Below are positions 16,665 through 25,251 of a stretch of DNA of 38,355 bases, one piece after another. The position numbers were made by a program, and so were the translations under genes. The stretch comes from a virus: positions 1-38,355 of IMG/VR virus record IMGVR_UViG_3300030333_006459, one strand, 5' to 3'. A model generated the notes under the pieces. It worked only from the letters and a program-made list of their open reading frames with translations. It had not been told where the DNA came from and did no database searches. Numbering within the stretch: position 1 is the first letter of the stretch; each line of letters begins with the position of its first letter.

Positions 16665-16997
16665 TTACTTAAGCGGCCACTTAATACCAGTTTCTTTTTC
16701 AAAATTAGAAATTGCTTTTTCTAATTTATATCTGTTATTAAGAGTTCTTTTATCGCCTAAGCCGTGCTTAATATAAGCATCTGCATATTTTTTTTCACCT
16801 TTAAGAGCCTGCATGAAACTATTAACTTGCCTTTTCGTTCCCGATACTCTACCAGACAGCCTACCGAGACCGCTAGATCCAAACATAAGTTTAATCATTA
16901 GCTCTATTTTGGCACCCAAATGTGTTAAATAAGAAAACTCATTTATTTTGCCGCTTTTAACAGAATTTAAGTCAATATGTATTTCTTGCTCTTCCAT
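16665..16997 (-). CDS. Small protein of unknown function before the tape measure
   Basis: This 110-aa protein is basic in its second half (GTKRQVNSF, GEKKYADAYIKHGLGDKR) and has no signal peptide or membrane segment. It starts at the ATG at 16997 with GGGAGAG upstream and ends ten bases before the tape measure ATG. A terminator and a copy of the ACTAATTATTA spacer motif lie directly upstream, so it may begin a new late transcript together with the tape measure. Position suggests a tail assembly factor; I see no diagnostic motif. Confidence 0.75.
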   Translation of the reverse strand: MEEQEIHIDLNSVKSGKINEFSYLTHLGAKIELMIKLMFGSSGLGRLSGRVSGTKRQVNSFMQALKGEKKYADAYIKHGLGDKRTLNNRYKLEKAISNFEKETGIKWPLK

Positions 16998-17012
16998 AGG
17001 TATACTCTCCCA

Positions 17013-17023
17013 TAATAATTAGT
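17013..17023 (-). promoter_or_regulatory. Spacer motif ACTAATTATTA, candidate late promoter element
   Basis: The minus strand reads ACTAATTATTA sixteen bases upstream of the ATG at 16997 and just after a terminator. It is a variant of an 11-base motif found in five other spacers before structural genes. Its role is inferred. Confidence 0.35.
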
Positions 17024-17030
17024 ATTTAAA

Positions 17031-17057
17031 CAAAAATGAGGGCTTAACGCCCCCATT
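17031..17057 (-). terminator. Rho-independent terminator after the gp26/gp51-like pair
   Basis: An 8-bp stem with one A/C mismatch (17035-17043 with 17049-17057) and a five-base loop is followed on the minus strand by a TTTTTG tract. It begins about two bases after the stop at 17059 and separates the tube/chaperone genes from the tape measure gene set. Confidence 0.78.
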
Positions 17058-17058
17058 A

Positions 17059-17268
17059 TTATCTAGATCTGCTTTTTTTTCTAGCTTTTTCTATTTGATC
17101 TTTTTCATCTTCAAATTGTTTTGCCAATCGCCTAAGAAACCACTCTCTAATTGTGACAGGCAAATTATAGGCTTCTGTGAAGCTCCAACCACCATGATAT
17201 TTTAAAATGAAAAACTTCTCATAAACATTTTCGATGTAATCATCGTTTAGGCCAAAAAAACTCCGCAT
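17059..17268 (-). CDS. Small tail-assembly protein overlapping gp26 (T4 gp51 / chaperone-like)
   Basis: This 69-aa protein begins MRSFFGLNDDYIENVYEKFF and continues GGWSFTEAYNLPVTIREWF, ending in a basic KARKKSRSR. That is the pattern of the small second frame in phage tail-assembly chaperone pairs and of gp51-like hub factors. The open frame extends to 17337, but the ATG at 17268 has a GGAGG nine bases upstream, within gp26 coding sequence, so I choose it. It overlaps the gp26 end by 29 bases in the +1 frame. A run of seven T in the overlap is read as Phe-Phe in both frames. A +1 slip there would fuse gp26 to this protein just before the gp26 stop. Such a fusion is possible but not shown. 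Confidence 0.72.
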   Translation of the reverse strand: MRSFFGLNDDYIENVYEKFFILKYHGGWSFTEAYNLPVTIREWFLRRLAKQFEDEKDQIEKARKKSRSR

Positions 17269-18133
17269 TAAGCGGAACCTCCATCTCCTGCTCATGATCA
17301 CAATTTTTACAAGAGAAAGGAAAAGACATTCCAACATTTGGGGATATAGCTTTATATGCCTCTCTTACGTATCTAGCGTCTGCTGCTGGGGCATTTTCAA
17401 TAAATGACCCAATATACATTGGATCACTGGAACCATTAACAGATACGATAAAAGCTCCCATTGCAGAAGTGGCTAATGACTCTGGAAGCTTATGTCTTTT
17501 TCTACGTTCTTCTTGCTTTATCATTCTTTTCTCATCATGACCATTCAAGAGCCTCATCTCTACCATCGCACCAGTTCTAGGCGTTTTAACAATAAATGTT
17601 CCGTTGTCTGTTTTTTTAACATCATCAGTGATGGCGTCTTCTAAGTCAAAAGACTCTAGAGCATCGTTTAGATCAATGCTGTAAACATTTTGAGCCGTAC
17701 AGGCAGGACAAGTAATTCCAGTTGAATAATTTGATCCGTATCCAGTAATTCTTGCTGAAATGATAAGGGCATTTTTATCCCCTGTTAGGAGATCGTCAGG
17801 ATTAATCGACTTATCTACCATGATACTCTGTAGCAGGCGGTCAATGGTGAGATTTTTCTTCATTAAGGTTTTAGATGTGAGAATATCTTCTTCCTTTGCT
17901 GTCATATATTTAATTTCAATTGACGAAATACCATGAAGAGGGTGCCCCTCTAAGTAATATTCACCCTTGGATGGAAGTTCTACGAATTCTGTGGGGGCAG
18001 AAAAAGACATAGGCGCAACCTGTGGATCTGGTTGTGCCTGAGTCGTTTGATTTGTTTCTTGATTGTTATTAAGTGGGGAATCCTGATTTAAATCTCTAGG
18101 ACTAATTCTATCTGAATTGTTTCTGATTGACAT
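17240..18133 (-). CDS. Baseplate hub / tail-assembly protein, T4 gp26-like, with paired CxxC motifs
   Basis: This 297-aa protein has a disordered Asn/Gln-rich start (about 45 residues). The body includes FVELPSKGEYYLEGHPL, YMTAKEEDILTSKTL and MRLLNGHDEKRMI, the pattern of the gp26-like baseplate family in T4-type phages. Two CxxC motifs, CPAC (about 142-145) and CKNC (about 275-278), probably form one zinc ribbon. The end reads LNAEFFWPKR. It lies after the tube gene and overlaps a small +1-frame gene, the arrangement of tail chaperone pairs upstream of tape measures. It may therefore act as an assembly chaperone rather than stay in the virion. Family call is moderate. Confidence 0.72.
   Translation of the reverse strand: MSIRNNSDRISPRDLNQDSPLNNNQETNQTTQAQPDPQVAPMSFSAPTEFVELPSKGEYYLEGHPLHGISSIEIKYMTAKEEDILTSKTLMKKNLTIDRLLQSIMVDKSINPDDLLTGDKNALIISARITGYGSNYSTGITCPACTAQNVYSIDLNDALESFDLEDAITDDVKKTDNGTFIVKTPRTGAMVEMRLLNGHDEKRMIKQEERRKRHKLPESLATSAMGAFIVSVNGSSDPMYIGSFIENAPAADARYVREAYKAISPNVGMSFPFSCKNCDHEQEMEVPLNAEFFWPKR
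17278..17282 (-). promoter_or_regulatory. Internal Shine-Dalgarno for the overlapping small gene
   Basis: GGAGG inside the gp26-like gene lies nine bases upstream of the ATG at 17268. It argues that the small overlapping protein is initiated on its own, with or without frameshifting. Confidence 0.7.
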
Positions 18134-18201
18134 TTTTACCTCTCTTCATATGAATGTTATATCATACATTAAATATGAGTTAAAGATAAAAATGTCTTTT
18201 A

Positions 18202-18876
18202 TTATTCAGAACCGTTAATTAATCCATCAGGTATTTTAAAGATAGGAGCGTAACCACCTTTTGGTGTGACTCGAACATCTGCTGCAACTCCCGGCTCAGG
18301 CGAGATGCCTCCAGCATTTCGACCCGGATCAAGTTGGTTGTTGAGCTTTGGAATCGAAAGGGTTGCCCAATCGTATCTCAAAGTCACGTCCATAGATAGA
18401 ATATCATCAGCACCATAGTCCAAGTCGCCCATTGAGACGTTTTTAATCCACGGATTTTTAAGTGTCCAAGTCTCTACCTTTTCTGCTTCAGGGTTGGAGG
18501 GGTCAACTGCATCTCCTGATCCTAGAACATGAATCATGACATTCCCGACAGAACTAACAGCTTCAGCCTTGCTAATCGCTCTAGTGACATTTGAATTCGT
18601 TGGGAACCTATATCCAGAAGCCATGAGCATCTTCATTAAAATACCGGTAGAATCAGGCATAACGGCATCAACCAGAGAGAAACTTACTTCATTCCAAGTA
18701 ACTCTACCCGGATAGTAGAAAGTATGATTAATAAATTTGTGTTCAGACTCTCCTATCTCAAAAGAAGGTCTGTTAACCTTGGTAATTACATAACTCTCAA
18801 TAGGTGAAAGCTGAAGTAAAAACCTAAACGCTCTTTTTGGTTCTAAAGCTGAGTTGCTCCAAAAATTATTTGCCAT
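18202..18876 (-). CDS. gp19: Tail tube protein, T4 gp19-like
   Basis: This 224-aa protein polymerises into the inner tail tube inside the sheath. The N-terminus LEPKRAFRFLLQL, then YVITKVNRPSFEIGESEH and FYYPGRVTWNEVSFSLVDAV, is the classic gp19 pattern of beta strands. A strand near the end (DILSMDVTLRYDWA) completes the tube fold. T4 gp19 is 163 aa; here the C-terminal region is extended by a Pro/Gly-rich segment. The gene follows the sheath gene directly, the usual order. The ATG at 18876 is preceded by GGGGAT and by a copy of the spacer motif. Confidence 0.92.
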   Translation of the reverse strand: MANNFWSNSALEPKRAFRFLLQLSPIESYVITKVNRPSFEIGESEHKFINHTFYYPGRVTWNEVSFSLVDAVMPDSTGILMKMLMASGYRFPTNSNVTRAISKAEAVSSVGNVMIHVLGSGDAVDPSNPEAEKVETWTLKNPWIKNVSMGDLDYGADDILSMDVTLRYDWATLSIPKLNNQLDPGRNAGGISPEPGVAADVRVTPKGGYAPIFKIPDGLINGSE

Positions 18877-18908
18877 TTTTTATGATCCCCTATACTAATT
18901 TGTATTTA

Positions 18909-18919
18909 ATATAATTAGT
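18909..18919 (-). promoter_or_regulatory. Spacer motif ACTAATTATAT, candidate late promoter element
   Basis: This is a minus-strand copy of the recurrent AT-rich motif, 33 bases upstream of the tube protein ATG. Its ACTAATT also forms a 7-bp inverted repeat with AATTAGT at 18894-18900, so a small hairpin is an alternative explanation. Confidence 0.35.
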
Positions 18920-18933
18920 TATTTTATTTATTT

Positions 18934-21900
18934 TTAGTCCTCAAAACTTGCACCAGCGCTAGTAACAATAAAGTCAAGTGCAATAAATTCTATAGCTTTA
19001 GCTGGCTTGATGAAAATCTTCGCATACATAATATTTCTATCAACCAAGTCTGGTGTAGTAGTTGAAGAGTCCAGAACAACCTTATAAGCCTCTAGTCCCA
19101 ACCCAGCCTTAACACCGCCTAAGAAACTTTCCGATCTTGCTTTAAAATCAGACCAAGTATCAGAGATATTTTGTTGGAAAAGTGTTGTTGCAGAAATTCT
19201 TGACATTCCTTTCTTGACAAAGATTAACAATCTTCTAACATTGATTCTATCAAGTGCCGAAGGTGTTACTTGCAGTGTTTTCTGACCGAAAACAACGATT
19301 CCTTCTGCTGGGAAAGATGCTATTGGATTAATGCTGTTTTCATATAATCTGTCTCTTTCCTCTGAAGTTAATTTATGTCTAACGCCAACAACATTAACAC
19401 CAGCGCCACCTTCAGTCAAGCCACCTCTATTAAATCCTGCTGGTGCAAACCATACTGCGGATTTCGCTTCAGAGGCTCCAAGAACCCCAAGCCCAACAAT
19501 TGATGGAGGAACAAAAACCAAGTTTCCACGAATTGAATCTCTGATTTGGACCCAAGGGAAATATGCAGCACCATAACTTGAGTTAAGATTTCTTGCTTTC
19601 ATATTATCAGCAACATCTTTAGCAGCAGTTACTGATGTTCTAGTCTGCTCAGATTCAGTGTTCTCAGTATTAGGGCTATAGCCACCTTCTGGGTCGATAA
19701 TAGCTAGCGCATCTCCCCTTTCTTCACAAATATTAATAAGATGTGACGTCAAGTTCGGATTAACAATACCCGGAGCAGCGGCGAGGTTCATTTCTACAAA
19801 TTCTGGATCTGCAAGAATATCCATGCCTTTTTTCACTGAGTAATATGCGTAACTTGTTTTCTCTTGTGCGTTGCTTGGCAATGCTCTACTGTGGTTAAAA
19901 GGCTCTTTTTCTGTGACATCAAACCCGTCAAAACCACCAAAGAGAGGCATAGTAAATCTTGCGCCGCCAACATCTTCAAAAGCACTCAACAGTGCTTTAT
20001 AAGTTCCTGAAGCAGCCGTAATTGATTCACCCAATGCTCTAGAGCCAGAAACATAATAGAATCTGTCGTAAATACTTTTCGCAGCATCGGTAGCATTAGA
20101 AGACCCACTCACATCATCCAAGCTGAAAACATACGATGTAGTTGTATTTCCCCCCGGAGTAAATCCTCCGAAACCGCTAGCCAATGGATAAGCAAGGTCA
20201 ATATTAGATGGATCATACGCCAATTGTGCCGATCCGGACTTTGTTGTATCAATCCCGAAATAAACCAATCTGTGGTCGGATAAACCAAACTCTGCTGAAC
20301 TTTCGATCAATTTGTGACTTGCGAATTCAATTTTGCACTTCAAACCAATTGGCATAGCATTATCAGAATTATTTGTATCATCATCGGTAGTAAGACCAGA
20401 TCCTGAAAGCGGCGAAACTTGAATGACCGATCCAGTAAATGTATGTGCGGCATTTGCACAATTTTCTGAACCTGCTTCAACCACTGAAGATCCTGATATT
20501 ACTGCTCCGTTGAAACTTGCTTGTTCGACATCGCCACCACCAACAAACACACCAGAGTCTGAAATTGTTGCATTACTCAAAGTGCTAGTGATGGTGGTAT
20601 TTCCGGCTGCGCCCACAGTATCTTGTGTTAAGGTGACGGTAGCACCATCAGCTACTGCTGTGATTTTTGATGCATGACCAGTAGAATCATTATTATTGAT
20701 CGCAGCAGCCAGTGTTGTTGCGGACGTTGAGGTGCCGCTGTTGCAATCATAAGTACCAGCCGCTGCATTACCTGATGATTTAGCAGTATAAGTTCTCGAA
20801 GTGCCGTCAGTCGATATGATAGTGATTGTTTCATTAATCGTCGCATCACCAGTAAAGGTAATTGTTGCGGTTGCGGCATTTCCGGTGCCAAATGTATCTG
20901 TAGTATTCAAAGAGAAGCTATTATATGTAACTGGTCCAAAGAACCCAAATGGAACGAGTTCCGGATTTGCTTGCCCAGTCTCAACATCATGAGCTACTTC
21001 GACTCTGATAAACTTTGAGTTGTTAACATAAGTTCCGTAATTCTGAAGTCTTCTTCTATCGTCATCCCAAACCTCATACATATCACCAATTCTTGTAGCA
21101 ATATAGTCTGGAGAGTTTGGATTTAAGCTTAGGTTGTCATATCTTTCTACAACCTTGATTGCTTTGTCATTATCGTCTAATTTTCTAAGAACAACGGAAA
21201 ATGTTCCATATTTGTTAAAGTTGTCCCCAGAAGCTTTAATTCTCTCAATTGAGATTTTAAGATTTCTTTGTTCCCATTCACCCTCGGAAAGAGAATGAAA
21301 TTTAAACAATCTAGTAACATCAGCACCTTCATAATCAACCGTCTGTGCGTTTGCGGAACTGTTTGTTTTGTTACCAGCAGTATTTCTTAAATCTTGGGAG
21401 ATAACCCAACCAGATTGAGAAGCTCTCGCTGCCATTTGATAATTAGCTGCACTAAGGCTGCTAGTTTTAAGAGGTAAGACCATACCGAAAAGTCTTCCGT
21501 TTTGGGAACCTCCTTCTCCCTTATCAATAACATCTTGAACCTTTCTGTCAAAAGATTGACCCAAGAAATAATCTTCCTGAGAGTTTGCCGTAGTTACGTC
21601 AGAATTTGTAAGCGTGGGATTCGTATTGAACACCTTTCTAATATATTTATCATCATTCGGATTAAAGTTGAATGTAAAGCTGTTCCCTTGTCCGGAGGTT
21701 TGAGTTGAGGACTTGATAATAGCCTTAAAATTTTGATTACTGTCTGCCTTAATAGTAACGTTAGTTCCACTGGCGTTCGTATGTAATCCAGAAAGCTCGT
21801 TTCCTCCTCCTTCACTAGCACCCCTGATTGTTCCAGACAATTCAAGCGAGCCGTTATTCAAATAGAAGATGGCTCCAAGTGTTCCTGTTACATTTGTAGA

Positions 21901-22344
21901 GACAGAGGCTGATGGGAAAACAAAAAGACCGAATGCGCCACCCTTGGTCATGTCATCGCAGGCTGCTCCGCCAGCAGTTCCCACTTTATACCCAGCTTCT
22001 CCGCCAGATTCTTTACTGGGGTGTTCAGAACCTAAAGTTCGAACAATAGTGACTGGTCCGTTATTTCTTAAGTAAGCTTGAGCAGCATATGAGGCATATG
22101 TTGGCCCTTGTGGGACACCATCTCTAAATTGATCGCCGTCAGAGCCACCACCAGAGACTGGTTCTCCAAAAACCTCAAGATAATCCGAAAAAGAATCGAT
22201 TCTTGTTGGTCTAAATGCTGGTCCCCTTTTTGTTCTACCGACAATCGCTGGACCTACTGCTTGTGGTAATCTTGGTAATACAGACTGATCAACCTCGTTT
22301 AAGAAAATTCCCGGTGATACAAACTTAAATTTCTTTGCTGACAT
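18934..22344 (-). CDS. gp18: Tail sheath protein, T4 gp18-like, enlarged
   Basis: This is the contractile sheath subunit. The N-terminus FKFVSPGIFLNEVDQS, then GPAIVGRTKRGPAFRP and YLRNNGPVTIVRTLG, is typical of gp18. The C-terminal third (GLGVLGASEAKSAVWFAPAG, then FIKPAKAIEFIALDFIVTS) is the conserved sheath core that contacts the tube. At 1136 aa it is far longer than T4 gp18 (659). A Thr/Ala/Asn-rich beta domain at about residues 480-600 (ATITFTGDATINETITI, TTLAAAINNN, GATVTLTQDTVGAAGN) looks like an inserted surface domain found in many marine phage structural proteins. The spacer upstream holds the ACTATTTATTA motif, and AGGAGAG precedes the ATG. Confidence 0.93.
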   Translation of the reverse strand: MSAKKFKFVSPGIFLNEVDQSVLPRLPQAVGPAIVGRTKRGPAFRPTRIDSFSDYLEVFGEPVSGGGSDGDQFRDGVPQGPTYASYAAQAYLRNNGPVTIVRTLGSEHPSKESGGEAGYKVGTAGGAACDDMTKGGAFGLFVFPSASVSTNVTGTLGAIFYLNNGSLELSGTIRGASEGGGNELSGLHTNASGTNVTIKADSNQNFKAIIKSSTQTSGQGNSFTFNFNPNDDKYIRKVFNTNPTLTNSDVTTANSQEDYFLGQSFDRKVQDVIDKGEGGSQNGRLFGMVLPLKTSSLSAANYQMAARASQSGWVISQDLRNTAGNKTNSSANAQTVDYEGADVTRLFKFHSLSEGEWEQRNLKISIERIKASGDNFNKYGTFSVVLRKLDDNDKAIKVVERYDNLSLNPNSPDYIATRIGDMYEVWDDDRRRLQNYGTYVNNSKFIRVEVAHDVETGQANPELVPFGFFGPVTYNSFSLNTTDTFGTGNAATATITFTGDATINETITIISTDGTSRTYTAKSSGNAAAGTYDCNSGTSTSATTLAAAINNNDSTGHASKITAVADGATVTLTQDTVGAAGNTTITSTLSNATISDSGVFVGGGDVEQASFNGAVISGSSVVEAGSENCANAAHTFTGSVIQVSPLSGSGLTTDDDTNNSDNAMPIGLKCKIEFASHKLIESSAEFGLSDHRLVYFGIDTTKSGSAQLAYDPSNIDLAYPLASGFGGFTPGGNTTTSYVFSLDDVSGSSNATDAAKSIYDRFYYVSGSRALGESITAASGTYKALLSAFEDVGGARFTMPLFGGFDGFDVTEKEPFNHSRALPSNAQEKTSYAYYSVKKGMDILADPEFVEMNLAAAPGIVNPNLTSHLINICEERGDALAIIDPEGGYSPNTENTESEQTRTSVTAAKDVADNMKARNLNSSYGAAYFPWVQIRDSIRGNLVFVPPSIVGLGVLGASEAKSAVWFAPAGFNRGGLTEGGAGVNVVGVRHKLTSEERDRLYENSINPIASFPAEGIVVFGQKTLQVTPSALDRINVRRLLIFVKKGMSRISATTLFQQNISDTWSDFKARSESFLGGVKAGLGLEAYKVVLDSSTTTPDLVDRNIMYAKIFIKPAKAIEFIALDFIVTSAGASFED

Positions 22345-22396
22345 TACGTTGCTCTCCTATCTGATGTAAATTGTATAAAGCATAAATGTTTTCACT

Positions 22397-22407
22397 TAAT
22401 AAATAGT
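22397..22407 (-). promoter_or_regulatory. Spacer motif ACTATTTATTA upstream of the sheath gene
   Basis: An exact minus-strand ACTATTTATTA lies 53 bases before the sheath ATG. The same 11-mer recurs before the gp13-like and gp22-like genes. Candidate late promoter element by position. Confidence 0.45.
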
Positions 22408-22431
22408 GTGATATAGGCTCAAAGGCAAAAA

Positions 22432-23325
22432 TTATTCTCTATAACCATCGTCCACTGCTTTATTTTTATTATCGTTGTCCGAATGTTGTATAGTGTCGCC
22501 CATGATAACCCTTTCTCTAGGCATTTTAAATTCAACAGCATTCTCCCGAATTGATATTTTAGGTTGGTTATCATTAATCCCTTGACCTATCAAATACCCA
22601 ATCACATTAATTGTAATTTTGGTCTCATACATTCTAGTTTCTTCTGATAAGTTGCCAATGTTGTTTCCAAAAGAGAAATTAGAGTCGACAAATCCCGTAT
22701 AATAGTGCCCATCTTTTTGAAATCTTAGCTCGTTTATTTGACCGGGAATTGTGATAAAGGGATTTATTAAATCATTCATTTGCTCTTGGTATTCTGTCTT
22801 TATCGTTATCTCATACGTATTATAGACATAAACAGGTTGGGGCATAGTAATTGTCTTATACACAACCTTGTTTGTTTTTCTTCGGACAAAATTTGGTCTA
22901 ACACCATTGTGTCTTCTATTTGACTCAGCGTTTGCAAACTCTGAAGTTTTTTTATGATTGATTAATTTTGCAATTTCTATCGATCCGCCTTGGACGTCAT
23001 ATCCGTTACGCAGGAGTGACGGTGGTATATTTGCCTGAAAGACCCCTTTTTGGGTCGGATCCTTCGTTGTCGCCGTTCGCTCGATATATATAATAGGATA
23101 TACTAGTGTGCCTTCCAAATCACGTAATTCTTTGTTTTTCTTTATTTGAAAAGACCTTTCCGCAGTAACCCAGATTACAGGTACCTTCTTGAACCCCTCA
23201 TTAGTGTTCGCATGCAAATTAAATGCATCATTAACCTTGTCATAAACAGAAAAATCTACTGTTTCCATAGATGATGGAAGTATAAAAATCTCTTGTTGTA
23301 AACCTTCTGGGTCGCTAAAACTCAT
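22432..23325 (-). CDS. Tail completion / sheath terminator protein, T4 gp15-like
   Basis: This 297-aa protein fits the gp15 pattern. KVPVIWVTAERSFQI near the N-terminus precedes YPIIYIERTATTKD. A central strand YNTYEITIKTEYQEQMNDL precedes INPFITIPGQINELRF, and MYETKITINVIGYLIG completes the core. T4 gp15 (272 aa) has the corresponding IYELSIFTRYEDDM and a final VNGWMYPP-type strand. The last 50 residues are charged and likely flexible. It follows the gp14-like gene within a few bases and precedes the sheath gene, the standard neck-to-tail order. Confidence 0.75.
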   Translation of the reverse strand: MSFSDPEGLQQEIFILPSSMETVDFSVYDKVNDAFNLHANTNEGFKKVPVIWVTAERSFQIKKNKELRDLEGTLVYPIIYIERTATTKDPTQKGVFQANIPPSLLRNGYDVQGGSIEIAKLINHKKTSEFANAESNRRHNGVRPNFVRRKTNKVVYKTITMPQPVYVYNTYEITIKTEYQEQMNDLINPFITIPGQINELRFQKDGHYYTGFVDSNFSFGNNIGNLSEETRMYETKITINVIGYLIGQGINDNQPKISIRENAVEFKMPRERVIMGDTIQHSDNDNKNKAVDDGYRE

Positions 23326-23327
23326 TC

Positions 23328-23813
23328 TTACCTCGCATCAAAAAGACCTTTTCTTGCTCTTATGCATTTAGCAGATATCTCAACTTTATGGTCTGTTTGT
23401 CCAAATAATTCTTTTGGCTGGTTTAGGGTTACTATCTCATAATAAAAAGACCCATAATACACAAAATCACCTTCCCGCACAAAGAGATCTTGATCCTCAG
23501 TCAGTCTTCTTTTATGAAAATGCACAGTAATTGAGGATTTGCGGTCAATTGTTGGGTCAGTCGTAGTTGTCTCGCCCTCCCATTCTACAAGAGCATAAAC
23601 TCTAACTGGTGGCAGGAATGTTTTTTTAACTGCCTCTCCATAAAGGGGGTGAAAATTAGTATGTTCTAGGCTTATCGGATAATAAACTATTTGTTGCCCA
23701 ATAACTTTTTCTATTAGCTCATCATTAACTTGTTTTACAAGATCTCTCTCTTTCTTTCCTGTGAAAAGAGGAGGAGGGGGAGCAGTTGGTTGTTGCCATT
23801 TTTTATCTGTCAT
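23328..23813 (-). CDS. Neck protein, T4 gp14-like
   Basis: This 161-aa protein closes the DNA-filled head and joins it to the tail. After a Pro-rich start, the pattern GQQIVYYPISLEHTNFHPLY, then ITVHFHKRRLTED, LFVREGDFVYYGSFYYEI and PKELFGQTDHKVEIS matches gp14 (YYVPREY, GDLIYFP, FEITWVEPY, FYQLGQ). T4 gp14 is 256 aa, so this is a compact version. It lies between the gp13-like and gp15-like genes with spacers of a few bases. The assignment is supported as much by gene order as by motif. Confidence 0.75.
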   Translation of the reverse strand: MTDKKWQQPTAPPPPLFTGKKERDLVKQVNDELIEKVIGQQIVYYPISLEHTNFHPLYGEAVKKTFLPPVRVYALVEWEGETTTTDPTIDRKSSITVHFHKRRLTEDQDLFVREGDFVYYGSFYYEIVTLNQPKELFGQTDHKVEISAKCIRARKGLFDAR

Positions 23814-23818
23814 TTAAA

Positions 23819-25153
23819 TTACCCCACATGTATCGGCAATGGCACACCTTGAAGTGTCTTGCCAGAGGAATCAACGATTGCAGCATTGGACTCTGCTAAT
23901 TTTTGATATGTAAGTTCATCAAGCGTTGTTTTTAGTTCTTCACGTAGTTTTTCTTGTTCATCTTTTGCCTGCGAGACCAAATCAGAACCATTTAAGGTTA
24001 TATCGTTGCCCGGAATGGGGATCGATCCAAATTTTGACCTAATGAGACCTAGCATCTCTTTTGAAAGAGCCAAGGCAAATCTTCTAATCCATTGCTTACC
24101 TATGGAATTAATATTATTAAAAGGAATATTCGCAAAAGGCATGGTGTTCATGTTGTTGATACCTCTCACACCCACTTTTCTATCATCTTGCTCTGTCCAA
24201 GCCTCTTCGTCAACAGTAAATTCAACCCAAAAATTATCTGGGCTGTGGTCTCGGGGTTCCGGAAAAAGCCTTAACATGTTATTTCTCAATTCGTATGAAT
24301 AATGAGATAATCTTGTGTATAAATGATCCTCATACTGTTTTGCTTGGGATTTGTTTTGCCAAGTTGGAACAATTTCAAAAGTTGATTCATCTGCAAACTG
24401 ACCATAGGTTGACAAATTGCCAACTGCGTTTAAGCCACCATAAACACCATAAAATCTCCACATGGCATGAGGCGTTTTATAGAATACTTTTTTAATATTA
24501 ATTTTTTTCTTACCATTGCCAGAATCACTTAATGTTCCGTAGTAAGGAACAGTAGAGTCAGATGTTGAAGCACTGTAGATAAGTGCCTGAACATCATAAT
24601 CTTGCTGCTCTGCTACCGTTTCAATTGACGCTGAGTATATCGGCTGTGAACCCCCAAGATTTGCTTCAGTTGCCGCTCTGTCCCCTACTCTTTTTTCGAA
24701 TGATATATCAAATTTAGGATAAGCTAATTCGACTCTTTGACCACCAAGGCTTGAAGATAAATCCGCACCATCAGCGCCTTGTGCTGCCCTTAGTTCGCCA
24801 TCTTCATCAAATGAGCCAGTCATATCCCCGAGGGAGCTTCCAAGCGCATTTTTTGTCTGATGAAGGTTAACAATATAGGAATATTCTAAAACTGCTTCTT
24901 CATAAGCAGCATAAACCTGATATTCTGTGATTTCTATGTCTAAAACATCACCGCCGAGCTTCTTGTATACATATGCAACTTGGTCAACAGCGCCAGATAC
25001 AAAATCTTCTCTAGACTGCTCTTCAAAATCGTGTCTGGTGTATACACCAAAAGGCAACGGGTTTGCAGTGGAGTCAACATTTGTTAGTGTTCCCGTTATT
25101 GGAAGAACAACAGAACTAGTTTTGCTATCAGGTGTTAAAGTAGGTTTAGACAT
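23819..25153 (-). CDS. Neck protein, T4 gp13-like
   Basis: This 444-aa protein probably forms the head-completion ring with gp14. The N-terminal motif VLDIEITEYQVYAAYEEAVL followed by an aromatic segment is the gp13 pattern (T4: [21 protein letters not shown]). Later come FYKTPHAMWRFYG and a final helical region with FALALSKEMLGLIRSKFGSI. It is longer than T4 gp13 (309 aa), mainly through an Asp/Gly/Ser-rich insertion at about residues 105-215. It lies directly downstream of the capsid gene terminator. AGAGGGG lies upstream of the ATG, and a copy of the spacer motif ends only 17 bases away. Confidence 0.75.
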   Translation of the reverse strand: MSKPTLTPDSKTSSVVLPITGTLTNVDSTANPLPFGVYTRHDFEEQSREDFVSGAVDQVAYVYKKLGGDVLDIEITEYQVYAAYEEAVLEYSYIVNLHQTKNALGSSLGDMTGSFDEDGELRAAQGADGADLSSSLGGQRVELAYPKFDISFEKRVGDRAATEANLGGSQPIYSASIETVAEQQDYDVQALIYSASTSDSTVPYYGTLSDSGNGKKKINIKKVFYKTPHAMWRFYGVYGGLNAVGNLSTYGQFADESTFEIVPTWQNKSQAKQYEDHLYTRLSHYSYELRNNMLRLFPEPRDHSPDNFWVEFTVDEEAWTEQDDRKVGVRGINNMNTMPFANIPFNNINSIGKQWIRRFALALSKEMLGLIRSKFGSIPIPGNDITLNGSDLVSQAKDEQEKLREELKTTLDELTYQKLAESNAAIVDSSGKTLQGVPLPIHVG

Positions 25154-25169
25154 TGTATAGATCCCCTCT

Positions 25170-25180
25170 TAATAAATAGT
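25170..25180 (-). promoter_or_regulatory. Spacer motif ACTATTTATTA upstream of gp13-like gene
   Basis: An exact minus-strand copy of the 11-base motif sits between the capsid gene terminator and the gp13-like ATG. A transcript starting just after it would have a very short leader that still contains the ribosome site. Role inferred. Confidence 0.45.
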
Positions 25181-25188
25181 TTGTCACA

Positions 25189-25227
25189 AAACAAAAAACC
25201 CTACCTCAGAAGAATTCCAAGGTAGGG
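25189..25227 (-). terminator. Rho-independent terminator after the major capsid gene
   Basis: An 8-bp perfect stem (25199-25206 with 25220-25227) with a 13-base loop is followed on the minus strand by TTTTTTGTTTTG. It starts 25 bases after the capsid gene stop and would isolate the highly expressed capsid message from neck and tail genes. Confidence 0.85.
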
Positions 25228-25251
25228 CTTCAATTTAGTTAGCTAATGCTA

